Shown: positions 1 through 8,339 of the stretch, piece by piece
Position numbering within the stretch: the first letter of the stretch is position 1
How the letters are laid out: each line of letters opens with the position of its first letter
Assembly (NCBI RefSeq): GCF_030704685.1
Contig: NZ_JAUZDX010000001.1
Location: forward strand, 372,001 to 436,000
Direction: 5' to 3'
Length of the DNA stretch: 64,000 nt
DNA from: Acidovorax sp. A1169
GTDB lineage: Bacteria; Pseudomonadota; Gammaproteobacteria; Burkholderiales; Burkholderiaceae_C
Notes under the pieces: generated by a model
What the model was told of the DNA's origin: nothing
The model's input: the letters and a program-made list of their open reading frames with translations, nothing else
Database searches by the model: none
Program-made: the position numbers and the translations under genes

Positions 1-81
1 GGCGCGCTCGATGTCGGCCAGGCGTGCCGGAATCTCGTCGAGCCAGGAGGGTGGGGAAGAGGGGGTGAAAGGGGGCGTCAT
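1..81 (-). CDS. bioF: 8-amino-7-oxononanoate synthase, N-terminal fragment
   Basis: Only the first 27 codons lie in the window; the gene runs off the left edge. The reading begins MTPPFTPSSPPSWLDEIPAR and continues LADIERA, which resembles the start of BioF proteins (a leading helix of the form LDE-PARL). BioF is the PLP enzyme that condenses pimeloyl thioester with alanine in biotin synthesis. The ATG overlaps the bioD stop as ATGA, so the two are translationally coupled, and the position after bioA-bioD fits. The identification rests on context and a short N-terminus. Confidence 0.75.
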   Translation of the reverse strand, partial: MTPPFTPSSPPSWLDEIPARLADIERA

Positions 82-749
82 AGCCAGTGGGCAGGCAGTT
101 CGAAGACCAGGCCGCGCGCTTCTGGCAAGGTCTGGTACGGTACGTCGGCGAGCAGGGGAGCTCCCAGGCGCGCACCCAGGTAGGCCTTGTTCTCATCCAC
201 GGCTTGCATCGCGGGGTCTACCTGGTTGGCCACCCAGCCGGCCAGCGTGAGGCCGCGCGCGCGGATCGCCTCGGCCGTCAGCAGTGCATGGTTCAGGCAG
301 CCCAGGCGCAGGCCCACCACCAGCACCACGGGCAGGGCCAGGGCCTGGGCCAGGTCGGCACCGGTCGCGGTGTCCGACAGCGGCACGTGAAAGCCGCCCG
401 CGCCCTCCACCACCACCGCATCGGCCTGGGCAGCCAGGGCGTTGTAGCAGTGCTCGATGGCGGCGATGTCGATCTGCACACCGGCGCGGGCCGCCGCGAT
501 GTGGGGCGAGAGCGGGTCGGGCAGCAGCACCGGGTTGTCCAGCGCCGCGGGCACGGCCACAGTGGACGCCGCGCGCAGCGCGATGGCGTCTTCGCTGGCC
601 CAGTCGCCGCCCCAGGGTACGACGCCGGCCGCCACCGGCTTCATGCCGACCACGCGGTGGTGGTGCCTTGCCAGTGCATGCAGCAGGCCGGCGGACACCA
701 GCGTCTTGCCCACGCCGGTATCGGTGCCGGTCACAAAGCATCCAATCAT
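78..749 (-). CDS. bioD: ATP-dependent dethiobiotin synthetase
   Basis: BioD closes the ureido ring of biotin by carboxylating 7,8-diaminopelargonate with CO2 and ATP, in the cytoplasm. The protein (223 aa, normal family size) opens with the P-loop GTDTGVGKT at about residues 8-16, then the substrate-binding stretch GMKPVAAG, and has VVVEGAGGFHVPL near residue 110, all typical of BioD. The ATG at 749 overlaps the bioA TGA by one base (TGATG); a TTG three bases upstream is also in frame but less likely. It sits between bioA and bioF in one minus-strand operon. Confidence 0.95.
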   Translation of the reverse strand: MIGCFVTGTDTGVGKTLVSAGLLHALARHHHRVVGMKPVAAGVVPWGGDWASEDAIALRAASTVAVPAALDNPVLLPDPLSPHIAAARAGVQIDIAAIEHCYNALAAQADAVVVEGAGGFHVPLSDTATGADLAQALALPVVLVVGLRLGCLNHALLTAEAIRARGLTLAGWVANQVDPAMQAVDENKAYLGARLGAPLLADVPYQTLPEARGLVFELPAHWL

Positions 750-2095
750 CAACAGGTTTCCTCTTGCAGGGTGGCGTTCAGCGCGTCGAGCGCGCCGCTG
801 GCCAGGCAGTCAACCGCCTCGCCGTCGAGCACATAGGGTGGCATGGCATACAGCGTGTTGCCGATGGGGCGCAGCACCAGCCCCCGCGCCATGGCGTGCT
901 GGTGGTAGCGGCGTGAAAAGTCGGGCAGGATGGTGTCGATGTCCCAGGCCCAGACCATGCCCAGGCGGCGCGCATGGCGCACGCGCGGGTGCTGGGTGAG
1001 GGGTGCGCAAGCCGCGTCGATGCGCTGCGCCAGCACCCCATTGGCCTTGAGCGTATCCAACTGATCGAACAGCTCCAGCGTGGCCAGGGCCGCACGGCAG
1101 GCCAGCGGGTTGCCGGTGTACGAGTGCGAATGCAAAAAGCCGCGCGCCACGTCGTCGGCATAGAAGGCCTGGTAAACCGTGTCCGTGGTCAGCACCGCCG
1201 ACAGCGGCAGGGTGCCACCCGTGAGGCCCTTGGACAGGCAAATGAAGTCGGGCCGCATGCCCGCCTGCTGGTGCCCGAACATGCTGCCCGTGCGGCCAAA
1301 GCCCGTGGCGATCTCGTCCACCACAAGGTGCACCTCGTAGCGGTCGCACAGCGCGCGCGCCAGGCGCAGGTACTCCGGGTCGTGCATGGCCATGCCGGCG
1401 GCGCACTGCACCAGAGGCTCCACGATCAACGCGGCGGTGTCGGCATGGTGCTCGGCCAGCCAGGCCTCGAGCGCGGCGGCACTGCGCCGGGCCACGCCCT
1501 CGGGCGTCTCGCCGGGCGCGGCATTGCGTGCATCGGGGCTGGGCACGGTGGCGGCCAGGCGCACCAGCGGGGCATAGGCCTCGCGGAACAGCGCAATGTC
1601 GGTCACCGCCAATGCCCCCACGGTCTCGCCGTGGTAGCCGCCGGCCAGGCCTACGAAGCGGCTCTTGGCCGGGCGGCCCGTGTTGCGCCAGTAGTGGGCG
1701 CTCATCTTGAGCGCGATCTCGGTGGCGGCTGCGCCATCGCTGCCAAAGAAGGCGTGGCCCAGGCCGGTGAGTGCAGAGAGGCGCTCCGACAGCTCGACCA
1801 CCGGCGCGTGCGTGAAGCCGGCCAGCATCACATGGTCCAGCCGCTCCATCTGGTCGGCGAGGGCGGCCTTGATGTGCGGGTGGCTGTGGCCGAACAGGTT
1901 GACCCACCAGGAGCTGATGCCATCGAGGTAGCGCCGGCCATCGGTGCCGTAAAGCCAGGGGCCTTGCGCGCGGGCAATGGCCACGGGCGGCTGTGCCTCG
2001 TGCCGCTTCATCTGCGTGCAGGGGTGCCAGACATGGGCCAGGCTGCGGGCGACCAGGTCTTCCCTGGCCGTCTTGGGTGCGGTGGTGAACGCCAT
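749..2095 (-). CDS. bioA: Adenosylmethionine-8-amino-7-oxononanoate aminotransferase
   Basis: This PLP-dependent class III aminotransferase makes 7,8-diaminopelargonate, with S-adenosylmethionine as amino donor. About 448 aa, the usual BioA length. Visible landmarks are the N-terminal HVWHPCTQMK, the substrate-contact GISSWWVNLFGHSHP, the cofactor stretch FFGSDGAAATEIALKM, LVVDEIATGFGRTG with the conserved Asp, and the Schiff-base lysine in FICLSKGLTGG. The ATG at 2095 overlaps the queD stop (TGATG); a GTG at 2098 is an alternative start. It is followed directly by bioD and bioF, so the biotin genes here are the distal part of a longer operon. Confidence 0.96.
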   Translation of the reverse strand: MAFTTAPKTAREDLVARSLAHVWHPCTQMKRHEAQPPVAIARAQGPWLYGTDGRRYLDGISSWWVNLFGHSHPHIKAALADQMERLDHVMLAGFTHAPVVELSERLSALTGLGHAFFGSDGAAATEIALKMSAHYWRNTGRPAKSRFVGLAGGYHGETVGALAVTDIALFREAYAPLVRLAATVPSPDARNAAPGETPEGVARRSAAALEAWLAEHHADTAALIVEPLVQCAAGMAMHDPEYLRLARALCDRYEVHLVVDEIATGFGRTGSMFGHQQAGMRPDFICLSKGLTGGTLPLSAVLTTDTVYQAFYADDVARGFLHSHSYTGNPLACRAALATLELFDQLDTLKANGVLAQRIDAACAPLTQHPRVRHARRLGMVWAWDIDTILPDFSRRYHQHAMARGLVLRPIGNTLYAMPPYVLDGEAVDCLASGALDALNATLQEETC

Positions 2096-2469
2096 CACTG
2101 CAGCGTGAAGTCGAGCGCGCAGCTATCACCCAGCGCCTCGCGCCACACGCGCACGCGGCTCACGAGCGGGCGCAGTTCGGCAGGCAGTGCCTGCACAATG
2201 AAGAGGCACAGGTTTTCGAGCGTGGGAATGCCCAGCCCGGGCACCTCGTCGAGCATGTGGTGGTCGAGCTGCTCGCGCACCACCTCCAGTCCCCGGCGCA
2301 GCAGGCCCAGGTCCAGCACCATGCCGGTGGCGGGATCGCGCGGGCCTCTGAGCGAGACCTCGGCGTGGTAGGTGTGGCCGTGGATGCGGCGGCTGCCTTC
2401 GGCTTCGATCTCGCGGCGCAGGGTGTGGGCCGCATCGAAGAAGAAGCGCTGGGAAATGGTGAACTGCAT
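2095..2469 (-). CDS. queD: 6-carboxytetrahydropterin synthase
   Basis: QueD converts dihydroneopterin triphosphate to 6-carboxytetrahydropterin, the second step to the 7-deazaguanine of queuosine. The 124-aa protein begins MQFTISQRFFFDAAHTL; the zinc ligands are the histidine in DAAH and the pair in RIHGHTYH, the known PTPS/QueD pattern, with LDHHMLD and a catalytic-type glutamate in PTLENL further on. The frame is open upstream, but the MQFT start matches the family. It lies 20 bp after queE and overlaps bioA, giving a queE-queD pair inside a nadB-to-bioF operon. Confidence 0.93.
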   Translation of the reverse strand: MQFTISQRFFFDAAHTLRREIEAEGSRRIHGHTYHAEVSLRGPRDPATGMVLDLGLLRRGLEVVREQLDHHMLDEVPGLGIPTLENLCLFIVQALPAELRPLVSRVRVWREALGDSCALDFTLQ

Positions 2470-2489
2470 GGGTGAAAAAGCGCGATGGG

Positions 2490-3128
2490 CTATCGGATGC
2501 CGCTGATCTTGTGGGTCTGCAGGCTCAGCCGCCAGGTGGGCTGCTCCATGCAGGTGGCGATGCACAGGGCGATGTGGGCGGCCTGGTCAAGCCCGTCCAT
2601 GGGCTGCAAAAATCGGTGGGCGAACTGCCCGGTGGCGGCGATGGCTGCCAGGTCCATGCCGGCCTGGGGCCAGACGAGCTTGAGCTCCTGGCCCTGCTGC
2701 TGCACCCAGGGCGCGCCAGCCTTGGGGCTCACGCACAGCCAGTCGATGCCCGGCGGCGCGGCCACCGTGCCATTGGTCTCCACGGCAATGCGGAACTGCC
2801 GTGCGTGCAGGGCGTCGATCAGGGCCGCATCCACCTGCAGCAGCGGCTCGCCACCCGTGAGCACCACCAGGCGGTGATCGGTATCGTGGGCCGGCCACTG
2901 GGCCGCAATGCGCTCGGCCAGGGCATCGGCCGTGGCGAACTTGCCACCCAGGGTGCCGTCGGTGCCCACGAAATCGGTGTCGCAAAAGCGGCAGATGGCG
3001 CCGGCGCGGTCGGCCTCGCGGCCACTCCAGAGGTTGCAGCCGGCAAAGCGGCAGAACACGGCGGGCATGCCTGCCTGCCCGCCTTCGCCCTGCAGGGTGT
3101 AGAAAATTTCCTTGACGCTGTAGGTCAT
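2490..3128 (-). CDS. queE: 7-carboxy-7-deazaguanine synthase (radical SAM)
   Basis: QueE contracts the 6-carboxytetrahydropterin ring to 7-carboxy-7-deazaguanine with a [4Fe-4S] cluster and SAM. At 212 aa it has the family N-terminus YSVKEIFYTLQGEGGQAG. The cluster cysteines are C31, C46 and C49, a CX14CX2C spacing instead of the radical SAM CX3CX2C; this variant is known for Burkholderia QueE. The glycine-rich LTGGEPLLQ follows at about residue 90. The start lies 6 bp after the nadB stop and queD follows after 20 bp, so the genes are probably cotranscribed. Confidence 0.93.
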   Translation of the reverse strand: MTYSVKEIFYTLQGEGGQAGMPAVFCRFAGCNLWSGREADRAGAICRFCDTDFVGTDGTLGGKFATADALAERIAAQWPAHDTDHRLVVLTGGEPLLQVDAALIDALHARQFRIAVETNGTVAAPPGIDWLCVSPKAGAPWVQQQGQELKLVWPQAGMDLAAIAATGQFAHRFLQPMDGLDQAAHIALCIATCMEQPTWRLSLQTHKISGIR

Positions 3129-3134
3129 ACCTTG

Positions 3135-4724
3135 TCAGGCCACTGGGGGCACGAGGATGGTGGGCGCGGCCGGGGCGGCCAGCTCGGGGTAGTCGCGGCT
3201 GAAATGCAGGCCCCGGCTCTCGCGGCGCATCTGCGCACTGCGCACGATGAGCTCGGCCACCTGCACCAGGTTGCGCAGCTCCAGCAGGTCGCGCGTGACG
3301 TGGAAGTGCGAGTAGAACTCGTGGATCTCGCCCTGCAGCAGCGCGATGCGGTGGGCCGCGCGTTCGAGCCGCTTGTTGGTGCGCACGATGCCCACGTAGT
3401 CCCACATGAAGCGGCGCAGCTCGTCCCAGTTGTGCGAGATGACCACGCATTCGTCGGCATCGGTCACGCGGCTGTCGTCCCACTGGGGCAGCTCGGGCAA
3501 CTCCACGGCCGGTGCTGCGGCGATGGCCTGGGCGGCCGCGCGCGCGAACACCATGCACTCCACCAGCGAGTTGCTGGCCAGCCGGTTGGCGCCGTGCAGG
3601 CCCGTGCAGGCCGTCTCGCCGATGGCGAACAGGCCCGGCAGGTCGGTGCGGCCCGAAAGATCCGTGAGCACGCCGCCGCAGGTGTAGTGGGCGGCCGGCA
3701 CCACGGGGATGGGCTCCTTGGTGATGTCGATGCCCAGTTCTGCACAGCGCGCGAGGATGTTGGGGAAATGCTCCTGCAAAAACGCCGGGCTCTGGTGCGA
3801 GATATCGAGATGCACGCAATCGAGGCCGCGCTTCTTCATCTCGTAGTCGATGGCGCGGGCCACCACGTCGCGCGGCGCCAGTTCGGCGCGCTCGTCGTGC
3901 TGCGGCATGAAGCGCGTGCCGCCGGCCGATGCAGGCAGCTTGAGCAGGCCACCCTCGCCGCGCACGGCCTCGGTGATCAGAAACGACTTGGCGTGCGGGT
4001 GGTACAGGCAGGTCGGGTGGAACTGGATGAACTCCAGGTTCGCCACGCGGCAGCCCGCGCGCCAGGCGGCCGCGACGCCATCGCCCGTGGCCGTGTCGGG
4101 GTTGGTGGTGTACAGGTAGACCTTGCCGGCCCCGCCCGTGGCCAGGATGGTCTGCGGCGCGCGGAAGGTGATGACCTCGTCGGTGGCTTCGTCCAGCGCG
4201 TACAGGCCCAGGCACCGGTCGGCCCCCTTGGCACCCAGCTTGCGTGCCGTGATCAGGTCCACCAGCGTGTGCTGCTCGAACAGCGTGATGCCCGGCGTGG
4301 CGCGCACCACGTCGATCAGCGTGCGCTGCACGGCCGCACCGGTGGCGTCGGTGGAATGCACGATGCGCCGCGCACTGTGGCCGCCCTCGCGCGTGAGGTG
4401 CAAGGCGCCGTCTTCCAGCGAAAAGGGCACGCCCAGTTGCTGCAGCCAGGCAATCGCATCGGGCGCGTTCTCCACCACGAAGCGGGTGGCGGCCAGGTCG
4501 CACAGGCCGGCCCCGGCCACCAGGGTGTCTTCCACATGCGCGCCAAAGCTGTCCCCATCGGCCAGAACGGCGGCAATGCCGCCCTGGGCCCAGGCGCTGG
4601 CACCGTCGTGCAGCTGGCGCTTGGTTATCACCGCCACGCGGTGCGTGGGCGCCAGGTGCAGCGCGGCCGAAAGCCCGGCGAGGCCGCTGCCTACGATGAG
4701 AACGTCGAAGTCGTGAGATGCCAT
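3135..4724 (-). CDS. nadB: L-aspartate oxidase
   Basis: NadB oxidises L-aspartate to iminoaspartate, the first step of de novo NAD synthesis, and passes electrons to O2 or fumarate. The 529-aa flavoprotein starts MASHDFDVLIVGSGLAG with the Rossmann GXGXXG, has WAQGGIAAVL and GDSFGAHVEDTL at about 55-80, the flavin/active-site HPTCLYHP and HYTCGGVLTD segments and a C-terminal helical domain, as in E. coli NadB. I chose the ATG at 4724 over the upstream one at 4757 because the Rossmann strand then begins at the usual place. The gene leads the queE-queD-bio run. Confidence 0.96.
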   Translation of the reverse strand: MASHDFDVLIVGSGLAGLSAALHLAPTHRVAVITKRQLHDGASAWAQGGIAAVLADGDSFGAHVEDTLVAGAGLCDLAATRFVVENAPDAIAWLQQLGVPFSLEDGALHLTREGGHSARRIVHSTDATGAAVQRTLIDVVRATPGITLFEQHTLVDLITARKLGAKGADRCLGLYALDEATDEVITFRAPQTILATGGAGKVYLYTTNPDTATGDGVAAAWRAGCRVANLEFIQFHPTCLYHPHAKSFLITEAVRGEGGLLKLPASAGGTRFMPQHDERAELAPRDVVARAIDYEMKKRGLDCVHLDISHQSPAFLQEHFPNILARCAELGIDITKEPIPVVPAAHYTCGGVLTDLSGRTDLPGLFAIGETACTGLHGANRLASNSLVECMVFARAAAQAIAAAPAVELPELPQWDDSRVTDADECVVISHNWDELRRFMWDYVGIVRTNKRLERAAHRIALLQGEIHEFYSHFHVTRDLLELRNLVQVAELIVRSAQMRRESRGLHFSRDYPELAAPAAPTILVPPVA

Positions 4725-4793
4725 GGCTTGCTGGGAATGGAGAGGTGGTGGGACCATGGCCGCCCGCCATGGCCAGAAATCAGGCGGCGGTGA

Positions 4794-5636
4794 TCAGGCG
4801 GGCGTGTACGCCAGGCGCACGTAGATGGGCGCAAACGCCTCGGCCTGGGTGATCTCGATCAGCGTCTCTTTGGCCAGTTCCAAGAGGGCGATGAAGGTCA
4901 CCACCAGCACGGTGCTGCCCCTCTCGGGCTCGAACAGCTCCTCGAACTCCACGAAGCGGCGGCCCTGCAGCGTCTTGAGCACCATGCTCATGTACTCGCG
5001 CACCGAGAGTTCCTCGCGCGTGATCTTGTGGTGCTGCACCAGCTTGGCGCGCTTCATGATGTCGCGCCAGGCCTCCTGCAGCTCCACCACGTGCACGTCG
5101 GGAAAGCGCGGCTGCAGGCTTTGCTCGATATAGACCTGGGCCTTGAGGAAGTCGCGCCCATACTGCGGCAGCTGCGACAGGCGCATGCCGGCCATCTTCA
5201 TCTGCTCGTATTCGAGCAGGCGGCGCACCAGCTCGGCCCGGGGGTCGACGGGCTCCTCGCCCTCGGCCTGCTTCTTGGGCGGCAGCAGCATGCGCGACTT
5301 GATCTCGATCAGCATCGCCGCCATCAGCAGGTACTCGGCGGCCAGTTCCAGGTTGCGGCTGCGGATCTCGTCCACATAAGCCAGGTACTGCTTGGTGACC
5401 CCCACCATGGGGATATCGAGGATGTTGAAGTTCTGCTTTCTGATCAGGTACAGCAGCAAATCCAGCGGCCCTTCGAAGGCTTCGAGGAAGACCTCGAGCG
5501 CATCCGGCGGGATGTACAGATCGGTGGGCAACGCGAACAGCGGCTCGCCATACAGGCGCGCCAGGGCGACCTGGTCCACCACGTCGGGCATGCCGTGGTC
5601 CTGGCGGGCCGCGTTGGCTTCGCTGGCGCTGCTCAT
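4794..5636 (-). CDS. scpA: Segregation and condensation protein A
   Basis: ScpA is the kleisin subunit that bridges SMC heads and ScpB in the bacterial condensin. The 280-aa protein has the conserved N-terminal kleisin segment FEGPLDLLLYLIRKQNFNI at about residues 54-72, then EYLLMAAMLIEIKSRMLLP, an acidic linker and a C-terminal winged-helix part ending VTFIALLELAKETLIEI. The ATG at 5636 is preceded in frame by a TTG. nadB follows after 69 bp and the DUF3460 gene lies 75 bp upstream, so cotranscription with either is possible but not shown. No scpB lies in the window. Confidence 0.93.
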   Translation of the reverse strand: MSSASEANAARQDHGMPDVVDQVALARLYGEPLFALPTDLYIPPDALEVFLEAFEGPLDLLLYLIRKQNFNILDIPMVGVTKQYLAYVDEIRSRNLELAAEYLLMAAMLIEIKSRMLLPPKKQAEGEEPVDPRAELVRRLLEYEQMKMAGMRLSQLPQYGRDFLKAQVYIEQSLQPRFPDVHVVELQEAWRDIMKRAKLVQHHKITREELSVREYMSMVLKTLQGRRFVEFEELFEPERGSTVLVVTFIALLELAKETLIEITQAEAFAPIYVRLAYTPA

Positions 5637-5711
5637 CAATTGCTATGAAATAGAGAGCTTCAAACGCTTTTCAGGAAAGCGCTGGATGCCATTTTCATGC
5701 CGATAACTCGC

Positions 5712-5918
5712 TCAGTCCGCGTTGGTCTGGTAGACGTAGGGCTTTTGCTCGACCTGGCCTTCGCGGTACTCGCCCCAGATCTTGCGGTCCACCTGCTTGT
5801 CCCACAGCAGGGCGCGGCCTGCCACCTGCTGGGCGTCCAGTTCGGGCCGGCTCGCCTTGAGCTGGTTGATGAACTGCGTGGTGTCGGATTGGTAATCGGG
5901 GCGGCGGAAAATGGACAT
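5712..5918 (-). CDS. DUF3460 family small protein
   Basis: A 68-aa soluble protein, MSIFRRPDYQSDTTQFINQL and onward, ending QKPYVYQTNAD. I recognise it as the DUF3460 family, which is found in beta-proteobacteria and often sits just upstream of scpA, as here. Function is unknown. The sequence is hydrophilic, with no signal peptide or membrane segment, and has a charged middle (WDKQVDRKIWGEYREGQVEQK). The long in-frame extension upstream is only the mirror of the neighbouring lipoprotein gene. It diverges from that gene across 42 bp. Confidence 0.8.
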   Translation of the reverse strand: MSIFRRPDYQSDTTQFINQLKASRPELDAQQVAGRALLWDKQVDRKIWGEYREGQVEQKPYVYQTNAD

Positions 5919-5960
5919 GGACTGGTAACCTCTTTTCCTTGATTTTACCGGGATGACCCC

Positions 5961-6473
5961 ATGCCCCCATTTTTTCGTGCCGCAGCAGCCGCCATCACCA
6001 CCCTGGCGCTGCTCGCCGCCGCCGGCTGCGACCCCCAGCGCATCAGCGAACTGCAGCCCGGCGTGTCCACCGAGGCGGACGTGCGCGACCGCTTCGGTGT
6101 GCCCGAGAACACCTGGAACGAGGCCGACGGCAGCCGCACCTTCGAGTACAACCGCCAGCCCGCCGGCCAGGTCAACTACATGATCGCCATCGGGCCCGAC
6201 GGCAAGCTGATCGCCGTGCGCCAGGTGCTCACGCCCGAGAACTTCGCCCAGGTGCAGCCCGGCATGGGCATGGATGCCGTGCGCCGCCTGCTGGGCAAGG
6301 CGGCCAAGGTGGTGCCCTACCCGCTCAAGGGTGAAACCCATGTGCAGTGGCGCTTTGCCAACGCGCGCAACGAGCCGCAGGTGTTCACCGTGGTCCAGGG
6401 GCCGGGCGCCCAGGTGCTGCGCACCGAGACCGGGCCCGACCTGGATGCCCCGGAGTTCAAGGGCGGCAAATAA
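5961..6473 (+). CDS. SmpA/OmlA (BamE-like) outer-membrane lipoprotein
   Basis: A 170-aa predicted lipoprotein. The signal peptide ends in the lipobox LAAAGC at about residue 23, so the mature N-terminus would be a lipidated Cys followed by Asp, a residue associated with inner-membrane retention in enterics. Two BamE-type modules follow: ELQPGVSTEADVRDRFGVP at about 30-48 and VQPGMGMDAVRRLLGKAAK at about 95-115, each followed by a beta-rich tail. BamE itself stabilises the BAM complex; whether this paralogue does so is inference. It converges with the SulP gene across 6 bp. Confidence 0.8.
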   Translation: MPPFFRAAAAAITTLALLAAAGCDPQRISELQPGVSTEADVRDRFGVPENTWNEADGSRTFEYNRQPAGQVNYMIAIGPDGKLIAVRQVLTPENFAQVQPGMGMDAVRRLLGKAAKVVPYPLKGETHVQWRFANARNEPQVFTVVQGPGAQVLRTETGPDLDAPEFKGGK

Positions 6474-6479
6474 CGGCGC

Positions 6480-8147
6480 TTACACGTTCACGCCCGTGCC
6501 GCCCTGGGCGGCCAGGCGGTCGGCAAAGCCAGAGCGCTCCATCAGCGAGCGCGGCTGCTCGTGCAGATGCACAAGGTACAGGCGCCCACCGCGCTGGGCC
6601 ACTGCCTTGAGGATTTGCGTGAGGGCATCCAGGCCCGTGGTGTCCAGGGCCACGAGTTCGCTGGCATCGAGCACCACGTCCACGCCCGCAGGGCCGGTCT
6701 CCACCGCCTGCACGATAGGGTCGATCTTGCCGGCTGCGCCAAAGAACAGCGCGCCATGCAGGCGCCAGGTCATGCGGGGGTGCCCGCCAGCCGGGGGCCC
6801 CGAAGCCTCGGGCTGCAGCTCCACCCGGAACAGCCGGCTCATGCGCCGCACGAACAGTGCGCAGGCCATGAACAGGCCCACCTCCACCGCCACCGTCAGG
6901 TCGAACACCACCGTGAGGAAAAAGGTGCCCAGCATCAGCAGCCGGTAGTGGTTGCTGAAGTGGCGCAGGCGCACGAACTCGTGCCACTCGCCCATGTTCC
7001 AGGCCACGAACAGCAGGATGCCCGCCAGCACCGCCAGTGGAATGTGCAGTGCCAGCGGCGCTGCAGCCAGCACGATCACCGCCAGCGTCAGCGCGTGCAC
7101 GATGCCTGCGACGGGGGAGGAGGCGCCCGAGCGGATGTTGGTCACCGTGCGCGCAATGGTGCCGGTGGCCGGCATGCCACCGAAGAAGGGTACGACCAGG
7201 TTGGCCAGGCCCTGGGCCATGAGTTCCTGGTTGGGGTCGTGCTTGCGGTGGTGGGGGTCGGTGGCCAGCTGGTCGGCCACCCGGGCACACAGCAGCGACT
7301 CGATGGCGCCCAGCAGGGCGATGGTGAGCGTGGGCGTGACCAGCAGGCGCACGGTCTCCCATGAGAAGTCGGGTAGCGCGAAGGCCGGCAGGCCCTGCGG
7401 AATGCCGCCAAAGCGCGAGCCTATGGTCTCCACCGGTAATTCCAGGCCCCAGGCCAGCAGGCTCAGCGTGACCAGTGCCACGACAGGGGCCGGCACCCGT
7501 GCAAAGCTGCGCACCCGGTAGCCGTCCATGAGTTTGATCACCGGCGAGCCGCTCATGAACAGGCGCGGCCAGACGAACAGCCCCACCAGGCACACGGCGC
7601 CCAGGCCGAAGGCATAGGGGTTGAAGCTGCCGATGTGCTGCGCCACCGTGCCCACCTGCGAGAAGAAGTTGCCCGGCATGCGCGCGATGGACAGGCCCAG
7701 CCAGTCCTTGACCTGCGACAGCGCGATCAGCACGGCAATGCCGTTGGTGAAGCCGATGACGATGCTCACCGGAACGAAGCGCACCAGCGTGCCCAGGCGG
7801 AACAGGCCCAGCAGCACCAGCAAAACCCCGGCGCAGGCGGTGGAAATCAGCAGGTTGGCCACGCCATAGCGCTCGACGATGCCGTAGACGATGACGATGA
7901 AGGCCCCTGCCGGCCCGCCGATCTGCGCATTGGTGCCGCCCAGGGTCGAGATCAGGAAGCCGGCGATGATGGCCGTCCACAGCCCCGCCCCCGGTGGCAG
8001 GCCGCTGGCAATGGCAAACGCCATGGCCAGGGGCAGGGCCACGATGCCCACGGTGATGCCCGCGCCTACATCGGCCAGGCAGCGGCTGCGGTTGTAGCCG
8101 CTCAGGGCATCGATCAGCCGGGGGTGGAAGGCGAAGGACAGCTGCAT
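6480..8147 (-). CDS. SulP/SLC26 family anion transporter with STAS domain
   Basis: A 555-aa inner-membrane permease of the SulP family, which carries sulfate, bicarbonate or organic anions. The membrane part begins after about 25 residues with DVGAGITVGIVALPLAMAFA and includes the family signature GGTNAQIGGPAGAFIVIV at about 70-87. Roughly a dozen hydrophobic segments run to about residue 415. The C-terminal STAS domain includes DVVLDASELVALDTTGLDAL, with the conserved Asp-then-Ser/Thr phosphorylatable region. The substrate cannot be told from sequence; there is no carbonic anhydrase fusion. Start chosen at the ATG before LSFAFHPRLIDAL. Confidence 0.9.
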   Translation of the reverse strand: MQLSFAFHPRLIDALSGYNRSRCLADVGAGITVGIVALPLAMAFAIASGLPPGAGLWTAIIAGFLISTLGGTNAQIGGPAGAFIVIVYGIVERYGVANLLISTACAGVLLVLLGLFRLGTLVRFVPVSIVIGFTNGIAVLIALSQVKDWLGLSIARMPGNFFSQVGTVAQHIGSFNPYAFGLGAVCLVGLFVWPRLFMSGSPVIKLMDGYRVRSFARVPAPVVALVTLSLLAWGLELPVETIGSRFGGIPQGLPAFALPDFSWETVRLLVTPTLTIALLGAIESLLCARVADQLATDPHHRKHDPNQELMAQGLANLVVPFFGGMPATGTIARTVTNIRSGASSPVAGIVHALTLAVIVLAAAPLALHIPLAVLAGILLFVAWNMGEWHEFVRLRHFSNHYRLLMLGTFFLTVVFDLTVAVEVGLFMACALFVRRMSRLFRVELQPEASGPPAGGHPRMTWRLHGALFFGAAGKIDPIVQAVETGPAGVDVVLDASELVALDTTGLDALTQILKAVAQRGGRLYLVHLHEQPRSLMERSGFADRLAAQGGTGVNV

Positions 8148-8339
8148 GGGGCGGTGGGTTCCAGTGTATTCCCCAGGCCGGTGAGCGCAGCCATGGGTCG
8201 CTGGGCCAGACGGGTGTGGGGTGCGCCGAGAATGCAAGCATGTCCTGTGCCGGAGCTTGCGCGACCCTTCTGGCGCAGTGCTTGCTTGTACAAATGCATG
8301 CCCCACGGTGGGTTGCCGCTGTATCCTGACGAACCGACC

